Positions 1-5,046 of a stretch of DNA of 5,046 nucleotides are shown piece after piece (within the stretch, counting starts at the first letter, position 1; each line of letters starts with the position of its first letter). Both the position numbers and the translations under genes were made by a program. This DNA is from Thermomicrobiaceae bacterium (GTDB taxonomy: Bacteria; Chloroflexota; Chloroflexia; Thermomicrobiales; Thermomicrobiaceae). Below the pieces are notes generated by a model, which saw nothing but the letters and a program-made list of their open reading frames with translations, made no database searches and was not told the DNA's origin. Location: the NCBI GenBank assembly GCA_007123655.1, contig SKKR01000174.1:1-5046 (forward strand), written 5' to 3'.

Positions 1-1253
1 ATAATCTCGAGCGATACGTTCCGGCGATTCAGCTGGGAATCACCATGTCCAGCATTGCGCTCGGATGGGTGGGAGTTCCCGCGCTGGCGAGCGTGCTTCG
101 GCCAGCGTTCGCATCCGTGATCGGTGAGACCGCCGCGTTCGTGACCGCCGGCGCGGTGGCGCTAACGGCAGCGTTCCTCCTGCTAACGTTCGTGCATGTG
201 TCGCTGGCGGAGCTCGTGCCGAAGTCGATCGCCCTGCAATACCCGGAACCAGTCGCTCGCGGTGTGCTGCTGCCCGTGTGGTTGAGCCTGACGCTTTTCC
301 GGCCGTTGAATGCGCTCATTCGCGCGAGCGCGCGCAAGATCCTGTCCGTCGCGGGTGTTCCGCCGGCCACTGGTTCGGGACGTATCTACTCAGAGGACGA
401 GCTCCGGAACATTGTCTCCGCCAGCAGGCTCGGCGGGGAACTGGTCAAGACAGAAGAAGAGATCATCCGGCGTGCGTTCGTTTTCCACGACTACTCGGCC
501 GAAAGCATCATGGTGCCACGCACCGAACTTATCGCGTTACCCACCGACGTTGACTGGGCCGATTTGCTGGAGACGCTCTCAACCCGGCGCCATGGCCGCT
601 ATCCGATCTACGAGCGGGACATTGACGATATCCAGGGAATTCTCTACGTCAAAGAGCTCGTCCCACTGCTGGCTACCTCCAGCCCGGGCGACGTTCCGGA
701 CATTGCCAGCCTGATGCGTCCCGCGTTTACGGTTCCGTCGTCCATTCCGATCGACAACCTGCTGGAGGAAATGCGCACGCGCGGAACGCACGTTGCCATC
801 GTTGTTGATGAGTACGGCGGAACATCCGGAATGGTGACGCTGGACGATATCCTGGAGCGGGTGCTCGGTGAAGTGCCAGACGAGTTCGAACGTGCCGCTC
901 CGGACATTGTCGCGGAGGTGGACGGCTGGGCGCGGGTGAACGGCCTGACCCTGCTGTCCGATGTCAACGAACATTTTCAGCTAGATCTGGAAGCTGATGA
1001 GACCAACACGATCGGCGGGTATGTCTTTTTCGAACTGGGGCACCAGCCGCGCGTGGGGGACACAATCATGATCGACGGCTACGCGGTTCGTGTTGAGCGG
1101 CTGGACGGACTGAGAATCAGTGAAGTGCGCTTCATCCCGACTGATCTCGACGACAGTCCACCGGGCGGCCACAGCGAAGAGACCGCCGGAAATGGTTCCG
1201 GGCGAGAGACCCGGACAGCGCGGGACGGTGACGATTACCCGTCCGCCTCCTGA
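1..1253 (+). CDS. CNNM/CBS/CorC-HlyC domain membrane protein (haemolysin C-like; 5' partial)
   Basis: The gene is cut by the left edge; the first complete codon is at 3. The frame is open upstream of the ATG at 45, and the 14 residues before it (ending in AIQLGIT) read as the usual CNNM (DUF21) segment before the first conserved Gly/Trp motif. The ATG at 45 is therefore internal. Visible parts, in order: the membrane CNNM domain with hydrophobic stretches at about 45-200 and 255-345 and the signature AELVPKS at 207-227; a CBS pair, first at about 500-675 and second at about 696-870, with the family hallmark DEYGGTSGMVTLDDI starting at 807; and a CorC_HlyC transporter-associated domain at about 885-1140, with ETNTIGGYVF from 999. 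The last 35 or so residues are a hydrophilic tail rich in Gly, Ser, Asp and Glu. Family members are inner-membrane proteins linked to magnesium/cobalt efflux or resistance; older annotations call them haemolysins. CBS pairs commonly bind adenine nucleotides. The transported ion cannot be told from sequence. The TGA stop at 1251 lies inside the end of the convergent kinase gene. Family assignment is very secure, the specific substrate is not. Confidence 0.95.
   Translation, partial: NLERYVPAIQLGITMSSIALGWVGVPALASVLRPAFASVIGETAAFVTAGAVALTAAFLLLTFVHVSLAELVPKSIALQYPEPVARGVLLPVWLSLTLFRPLNALIRASARKILSVAGVPPATGSGRIYSEDELRNIVSASRLGGELVKTEEEIIRRAFVFHDYSAESIMVPRTELIALPTDVDWADLLETLSTRRHGRYPIYERDIDDIQGILYVKELVPLLATSSPGDVPDIASLMRPAFTVPSSIPIDNLLEEMRTRGTHVAIVVDEYGGTSGMVTLDDILERVLGEVPDEFERAAPDIVAEVDGWARVNGLTLLSDVNEHFQLDLEADETNTIGGYVFFELGHQPRVGDTIMIDGYAVRVERLDGLRISEVRFIPTDLDDSPPGGHSEETAGNGSGRETRTARDGDDYPSAS
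1220..1246. terminator. Weak hairpin between the convergent genes
   Basis: GGACGG (1223-1228) and CCGTCC (1239-1244) can pair around a 10-nt loop, with two more pairs across a one-base bulge. The hairpin spans the kinase TAA and lies just before the other gene's TGA. Neither strand has a following T-run, so it is not a standard intrinsic terminator. It could slow polymerase in both directions. Confidence 0.2.
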
Positions 1254-4027
1254 GCCCGGTTGATTCTCCGGATTGTTTCGGCGAGCTCGTTGGTGTCCAC
1301 CGGCTTGATCAGGCACTGGTCGATCCGGAATGACGCGATCCGGTCCCGAAGATCCGGGTTGTCCCGTGCGGTCAGCCCTACAATCGGGATGTCCCCGAGG
1401 TTGCGCGCCGCCTGGGCGATCTGGAATCCGCCGTGTGCCGGCAAGTCGAGGTCGACAATAAGGAGATCCGGGGCGATCGTCTCTAGCAGCTCTCGCGCCT
1501 CGAACGCGTCACGCGCTTCAACCACCCGCCAACCTTCGTCCTCGAGGAACCGGGCAAGGTTCCGGCGGACCGAGATCGAATCGTCCGACACCAGCGCAAA
1601 CGGGACGCGCGTCAGTGAGGCGGTCTGTCTGGAAAGCCGGCGGCTGCGACGGTTTCCGGCGTCGAGGATCTGGATGACATCCAGCACCAGCGCGTGCTCG
1701 CCGGAGTTCAGCGTCGCGGTGCCAACCACTCCTGTCAGGTGATAATGCTGCCGCCCCAGTGGCTCCAGCATGATCTGTTCATGATCGACGATCCGGTCAA
1801 CCCGGATGATCCAGCGACCCTCGTCGTCGCTCACCTCGAGAAACGCGCCGTGCTCGCTCTGCACGTGGTGATGAGAGCGGAGTCCGAGCATTGCGCCGAG
1901 ATCCACCGCGGGAACCGTCGTGTCGTCGACATTCGCGAGATAGCCCGTTTGTCGTTCGTCTATTCCATCGATCCGTTCCGCTGGAACCGGACGGATGTCG
2001 GCTGCCGGCAGCGCGTAACACTCGGATGAGATCGACACGACCATCGAAGGGATCGCCATTCGCGTGACCGGGATGCGGACGGTGAACGCGGTTCCCTGAC
2101 CGGGCTCGGACTGAACGGTGAGCGCGCCGGAGGCGGACGAGATTGCCGAGCTGACGAAATCCAGCCCTTTACCAGCCTCCTCGTCGGTTCCGGTGATCCG
2201 GGTCGTGAAACCTGGCAGAAAGACATACTGCAACACACGCTCCCGGGTCATGTCGCGCCGCGGAACCGGATAGCCCGATGCCTCCGCGCGATCCAGGATC
2301 GTCGATTCATCCATACCGGCGCCATCATCGATGATTTGAATGACGGACTGGCTTCCGTCCCTGCGCGCCCGGAATCGGATCAGCCCAGTGGGTGACTTCC
2401 CGCGTTCCTGGCGGACGTCCGGGGGTTCGATCCCGTGTTCCAGCGCGTTGACGATCATGTTCCGGAAGGCCTGGAGAAGTCGTTCCGCGTGGACGGCGTC
2501 GAACACGTTAGCGGCTCCTTCGACTCGGAGTGTCGCTTTCCGGCCGTACGCCTTCGCAAGCTCCGGGAACTCGTCTTCGAGCTGATCGGTCAGAACCTTG
2601 AGCGGCATGCACCGCAGCCCGGAGACCGTCTGTTCAAGTCGAGAGCGTGCCTCGGCCTGCCGCTCGGACGCAGCGATATGGTCCCCCCGGGCGTGATCCA
2701 GATCCGTTGAGGCGAGGGCGAGATCGGCGGAGATCTCCGTCAGGTGCTGCTGGATGTGCTCATTCTGGTAGCGGCCTTCCTGCCAGGCGCGGACGAGATA
2801 GCGGAGTCTGTCTGCGATGCTGTTGATGTCCTGGGTGGCACTCAGTACCTGACGGGCACGCTGGTTGTATCCACCACTTCGGATGGCCAGTTCTCCGGCG
2901 ATCTCCATGAGCGCGTCGACCTGCTGGACCGGGACCCGGACCGTCTCGCGATCCTCCGTGAGGTTCTCTGTCGTCGGGCTGGTTCCGGTGAGTGCCCCGG
3001 ACGGTGGCCGGTACTCCTCGACGCGCCACTCCGGCTGCGTGCCTTTCCCGGGAGTCGGATCATCAAAGTGCTCGCCTGGAACGTCGACGAGCGGTTCATC
3101 CGGTTCCCGCGGGTGAGCACCGTTGGCGATGGCCTCGTAGGCTTCGGCATCCGGTTCCGGCCAGAGATTACCGAGCGGGCTTGTGCCCCGGCGCAACTCG
3201 ATTAGCACGAAGGCGGACTGGTCAACGAGCGCATCCACTGCGTGGCTCACGCGCCCGGGTGAATCCCGGCTCTCCAGGATCATGGGAATAATGCGCCTGC
3301 AGGCTATGATGAACTCGATGGCATCCAGCGGCAGAGGTTCCCGCGCCGACCGGTGCGACTCCACGACACGCAGCGCGCACGCAACGACGCGGCTAACGTG
3401 GTCGATCTCAAGATCGGCGGCCTGCAGCTGGAGTGACTCCAGCGCCTGCACGAGCCCGGCGAGCGTTTCTTCCGTTTCCCCGGACTCCAGCAGCGTCTCG
3501 GCATGGCGAGCGAGCATCTCCAGCGTCTGATGCATGCTCGAGAGGTCTGCGGTCGCGGAAACGGCAGATTCGGCGGGGTCCGGCTCGGCCGCGGTCTCCT
3601 GCACCAGGCGCAGCAACTGGTCCCGGTCATTGAGATCGATCTCGACCAGGTTCTCCTGGTCCGGGGTGTGCATTGAGCCGAACAGCGATTCGGCGTGTCG
3701 CAAGAATGATTCCGGGTCATCACCGGAATCGATTGCGTCGATAATCCGGCTCAGATCGGCGACGATAGCGGCCACATAGTGCCCCGAGCGCACCTTGTGC
3801 GCAGCCGACTGGCCGAGCACCAGCTTGAGCGATTCCTCGGTAAGATGTGCTGCCCGGACGAGAGGTTCAGGATTCCGGGCATACTCGCTGTGTTCGATGA
3901 TCGCCTCGAGCGCCTTGCGCCCGGTTGCCAGCGTCTGCGGATCCGGGGAATTCCGGAGGCTCTCGACCGCCGCATGGTGGATCGTATCAACATGAGGTTG
4001 AAGATCGACGCCGAGGCGCTTGAGCAT
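1235..4027 (-). CDS. CheA-like hybrid histidine kinase/response regulator
   Basis: A cytoplasmic two-component hybrid of about 930 residues, with no membrane segment seen. Residue numbers count from the chosen start. Residues 1-288 are helical and charged, in the position of a CheA P1/Hpt region but without a clear HxxKG site. Residues 289-362 form an acidic, Pro-rich linker. Residues 363-478 match the CheA dimerisation domain (starting VRVPVQQVDALMEIAGEL) with a long helical insert, ending in LRCMPLKVL. The ATPase core follows to about 654: N-box N527 in NALEHGIE, G1 box DDGAGMD at 567-573, F-box FLPGFTT at 603-609, G2 box GKGLDF at 619-624. Residues 658-790 are CheW-like. Residues 810-926 are a receiver with acidic pocket D815/D816, phospho-acceptor D859 (VDLDLP), T886 and K908 (IKPVD), all intact. 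Known relatives with this order include FrzE and the PilL/ChpA group. The start at 4027 is preferred over the ATG at 4093 because GGAG sits 5 nt upstream; the longer form would add 22 atypical residues. No receptor, CheW or output partner is in the window, so the pathway is unknown. Confidence 0.93.
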   Translation of the reverse strand: MLKRLGVDLQPHVDTIHHAAVESLRNSPDPQTLATGRKALEAIIEHSEYARNPEPLVRAAHLTEESLKLVLGQSAAHKVRSGHYVAAIVADLSRIIDAIDSGDDPESFLRHAESLFGSMHTPDQENLVEIDLNDRDQLLRLVQETAAEPDPAESAVSATADLSSMHQTLEMLARHAETLLESGETEETLAGLVQALESLQLQAADLEIDHVSRVVACALRVVESHRSAREPLPLDAIEFIIACRRIIPMILESRDSPGRVSHAVDALVDQSAFVLIELRRGTSPLGNLWPEPDAEAYEAIANGAHPREPDEPLVDVPGEHFDDPTPGKGTQPEWRVEEYRPPSGALTGTSPTTENLTEDRETVRVPVQQVDALMEIAGELAIRSGGYNQRARQVLSATQDINSIADRLRYLVRAWQEGRYQNEHIQQHLTEISADLALASTDLDHARGDHIAASERQAEARSRLEQTVSGLRCMPLKVLTDQLEDEFPELAKAYGRKATLRVEGAANVFDAVHAERLLQAFRNMIVNALEHGIEPPDVRQERGKSPTGLIRFRARRDGSQSVIQIIDDGAGMDESTILDRAEASGYPVPRRDMTRERVLQYVFLPGFTTRITGTDEEAGKGLDFVSSAISSASGALTVQSEPGQGTAFTVRIPVTRMAIPSMVVSISSECYALPAADIRPVPAERIDGIDERQTGYLANVDDTTVPAVDLGAMLGLRSHHHVQSEHGAFLEVSDDEGRWIIRVDRIVDHEQIMLEPLGRQHYHLTGVVGTATLNSGEHALVLDVIQILDAGNRRSRRLSRQTASLTRVPFALVSDDSISVRRNLARFLEDEGWRVVEARDAFEARELLETIAPDLLIVDLDLPAHGGFQIAQAARNLGDIPIVGLTARDNPDLRDRIASFRIDQCLIKPVDTNELAETIRRINRAQEADG

Positions 4028-4032
4028 TTGAA

Positions 4033-4036
4033 CTCC
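4033..4036 (-). promoter_or_regulatory. Ribosome binding site that decides the kinase start
   Basis: On the minus strand GGAG is followed by 5 nt (TTCAA) and then the ATG at 4027-4025. The alternative in-frame ATG at 4093 is preceded only by a weak ACGGG-like stretch. This makes 4027 the better start. Confidence 0.6.
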
Positions 4037-4231
4037 GCATGACAGACAAACGATAGTCCGGGATGAACAGTCAGGGCTGGTTTCAAGGCGCATCCCGTGA
4101 ATCCGGACGTTCCCGATGGCTGGCTGGTGGTTCCCGACCGTACGGCGAACTCGAGTCCATCCTGTTCGATTCTACCGGCTTCGGACGGTCGAAAAGCCGC
4201 GACGGGGTGGAGAAAAGGTCCTGTATCGGAG

Positions 4232-4249
4232 GTACGGCCGTACGTACGT
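4232..4249. repeat. Overlapping perfect palindromes in the intergenic region
   Basis: GTACGGCCGTAC at 4232-4243 is a perfect 12-bp palindrome and runs directly into GTACGTAC (4240-4247) and ACGTACGT (4242-4249). A related 8-bp palindrome, CCGTACGG, lies at 4138-4145. They may be operator sites, but the function is unknown. Confidence 0.35.
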
Positions 4250-4261
4250 TTTCCTGCGGTC

Positions 4262-4314
4262 CAACCGGCTGTTTTGAATGAAGTCCAGGGCGCACGTGTG
4301 CAACCGGTCTGTTT
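4262..4314. repeat. Imperfect direct repeat next to the candidate promoter
   Basis: CAACCGGCTGTTTT at 4262-4275 recurs as CAACCGGTCTGTTT at 4301-4314, differing by one inserted T. The starts are 39 bp apart. The second copy overlaps the candidate -35 box. It could be a tandem binding site for a regulator, or chance. Confidence 0.35.
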
Positions 4315-4340
4315 CCAAAACGTTATAGCTGTAATATGAT
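4312..4340 (+). promoter_or_regulatory. Candidate sigma-70-type promoter for the sigma factor gene
   Basis: TTTCCA at 4312-4317 (4 of 6 matches to TTGACA) and TATGAT at 4335-4340 (5 of 6 matches to TATAAT) are separated by exactly 17 nt, within an AT-rich stretch. Transcription would begin near 4347 and leave a leader of about 70 nt before the ATG at 4417. The assignment rests on consensus match and spacing only. Confidence 0.4.
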
Positions 4341-4386
4341 TGATGGTGACGCGAATGGTGAAGCAACAACGTATATCGTCCTTATG

Positions 4387-4399
4387 TGACTGCTAGTCA
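4387..4399. repeat. Short inverted repeat in the sigma factor leader
   Basis: TGACT (4387-4391) and AGTCA (4395-4399) are perfect inverted arms around a 3-nt spacer, 17 nt before the ATG and downstream of the candidate promoter. The site is short enough to be chance. It could be an operator half-site pair. Confidence 0.2.
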
Positions 4400-4416
4400 A
4401 CGCAGATAGGCAACCA

Positions 4417-5046
4417 ATGGGTACCCCAGACCTCGCCCAGGGCACTCGCGACCCTGAACGTCTCCCGCATCGACTCGCCGAGACGGCGAAGTCGGGTGAG
4501 CTGTCCGAGGCTCATTCCGGCCGAACGCCGAGTCTGTCACTTCGGGCAACGCGGGAGAAATCCCCGCTGCCCGGTCCTGAGCCTCTGCCACCGTCGCTCG
4601 ATCTCGACGAGGAGCGCCAGCTCGTCGCCAACGCGCAGCGTGACCCGGCAGCGTTCTCGGTGCTCTACGAGCGGTACTTCGAGCGTATCTACCGGTTCAT
4701 CTATCGTCGGGTTCACAGCGTTGTGGAGGCCGAAGATCTGACAGCGCAGACGTTTCAGCAGGCGCTTGCGGCGATACCAAGCTACGAGTGGCGCGGGGTG
4801 CCGTTCGGCGCCTGGCTCTACCGGATAGCTGGCAATCTGGTGGTTCGGCATCGTCAGATCAGCGGGCGAGAGGTTGCCGTCGAGTACATCGACCGGATTG
4901 TTGACGAGCGCGGGCAGTCCGAAGATCCGCTGGACGCGATGCTCCGACAGACGACGCGCGAGCAATTGATGCGTGCGCTCCAGCGGCTCAGCCCGGACCA
5001 GCAACGGGCACTGATCCTCAAATACGCGCATGGGTTGAAGAACCAT
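4417..5046 (+). CDS. ECF-like RNA polymerase sigma-70 family factor (3' partial)
   Basis: The first 210 residues are present and the frame runs off the right edge with no stop. The ATG at 4417 is the only sensible start: the frame has a TGA at 4387 and no other start codon before the conserved domain. The Shine-Dalgarno sequence is weak (AGATAGG at 4404-4410, 6 nt upstream). Residues 1-60 are a poorly conserved Pro/Ser/Arg/Glu-rich extension, probably disordered. Region 2 covers about 64-147: DPAAFSVLYERYFERIYRFIYRRV, split here as DPAAFSVLYERYF (76-88) and ERIYRFIYRRV (89-99), then the region 2.2 core AEDLTAQTF at 105-113 and the YEWRG-PFGAWLYRIAGNL segment at 123-141. Residues 181-206 (REQLMRALQRLSPDQQRAL, then ILKYAHG) begin region 4, whose DNA-binding helix-turn-helix is cut off. 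The factor directs RNA polymerase to alternative promoters. No anti-sigma gene is visible, but it would lie beyond the edge. It is divergent from the kinase gene. The family call is secure; the regulon is unknown. Confidence 0.92.
   Translation, partial: MGTPDLAQGTRDPERLPHRLAETAKSGELSEAHSGRTPSLSLRATREKSPLPGPEPLPPSLDLDEERQLVANAQRDPAAFSVLYERYFERIYRFIYRRVHSVVEAEDLTAQTFQQALAAIPSYEWRGVPFGAWLYRIAGNLVVRHRQISGREVAVEYIDRIVDERGQSEDPLDAMLRQTTREQLMRALQRLSPDQQRALILKYAHGLKNH

Larger units (their letters stand above)
4028..4416. other. Divergent intergenic region, non-coding
   Basis: A gap of 389 bp separates the divergent kinase and sigma factor starts. Short open frames cross it on both strands, but none has recognisable protein features or a convincing ribosome binding site. 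The part near the sigma gene (about 4310-4400) is clearly richer in A and T than its surroundings, as expected for a promoter. It contains a candidate plus-strand promoter, an imperfect direct repeat and several short palindromes, listed separately. For the kinase no good promoter was found: a minus-strand TAGAAT (-10-like) at 4169-4174 lacks a matching -35, and TTGAAA at 4081-4086 lacks a properly spaced -10. Confidence 0.7.

Noticed and set aside
45..47. ATG at 45 as the true start of the CorC-like gene.
   Set aside because: The frame is open to the left edge and the 14 codons before it encode conserved CNNM-type sequence, so the gene begins outside the window.
2744..3205. Plus-strand open frame of 153 residues within the kinase gene.
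   Set aside because: It lies opposite the kinase linker and dimerisation domain, shows no family features and is best explained as a shadow frame.
4025..4093. Longer kinase start at the ATG of 4093, adding 22 residues with a CLSC (CxxC) motif.
   Set aside because: It has a poor ribosome binding site, while the internal ATG at 4027 has GGAG at ideal spacing. The extra residues do not look like family sequence, and the cysteines are probably chance.
4169..4197. Minus-strand TAGAAT as a kinase promoter.
   Set aside because: Sequence at the -35 position (GCTTTT or neighbours at 16-18 nt spacing) does not resemble TTGACA, and there is no extended -10 TGn.
4063..4369. Several small open frames (65-80 residues) in the intergenic region on both strands.
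   Set aside because: They overlap each other, lack good ribosome binding sites and show no recognisable protein pattern.
4537..5046. Long minus-strand open frame of 169 residues opposite the sigma factor gene.
   Set aside because: The plus strand here encodes a clear sigma-70 region 2. The antisense frame has no recognisable motif and is a by-product of GC-rich codon use.

Overview
The window is GC-rich and carries three protein genes, two of them cut by its edges, plus one divergent intergenic region. There are no RNA genes, insertion sequences or CRISPR arrays. The GC-rich codon use and the style of the sigma factor (motifs AEDLTAQTF and YEWRG-PF-AWL) recall Chloroflexota, perhaps Thermomicrobia/Sphaerobacter-like bacteria. 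That placement is an impression from protein style and was not computed.

Layout. (1) Positions 1-1253, plus strand: the 3' part of a CNNM/CBS/CorC-HlyC membrane protein of the haemolysin-C or magnesium/cobalt-efflux type. Its true start lies before the window, because the frame is open to the left edge and reads as family sequence upstream of the first ATG. (2) Positions 1235-4027, minus strand: a CheA-like hybrid kinase of about 930 residues. It has a helical N-terminus without a clear Hpt motif, then a linker, a CheA-type dimerisation and ATPase core, a CheW-like domain and a C-terminal receiver. It converges on gene 1, and the two stop ends overlap by 19 bp. (3) Positions 4028-4416: a non-coding region of 389 bp between divergent genes. 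It has a plausible sigma-70-type promoter, an imperfect direct repeat and several short palindromes. (4) Positions 4417-5046, plus strand: the N-terminal 210 residues of an ECF-like sigma-70 family factor, cut by the window end.

Working together. The kinase and the sigma factor are divergently arranged and share the intergenic region, so shared control is possible but not shown. The CorC-like protein is probably unrelated. No chemoreceptor, CheW, CheR/CheB, pilus or anti-sigma gene is visible, so the input and output of the kinase are unknown. The most unusual point is a kinase with an intact CheA catalytic core and an intact receiver but no recognisable HxxKG phospho-acceptor site.
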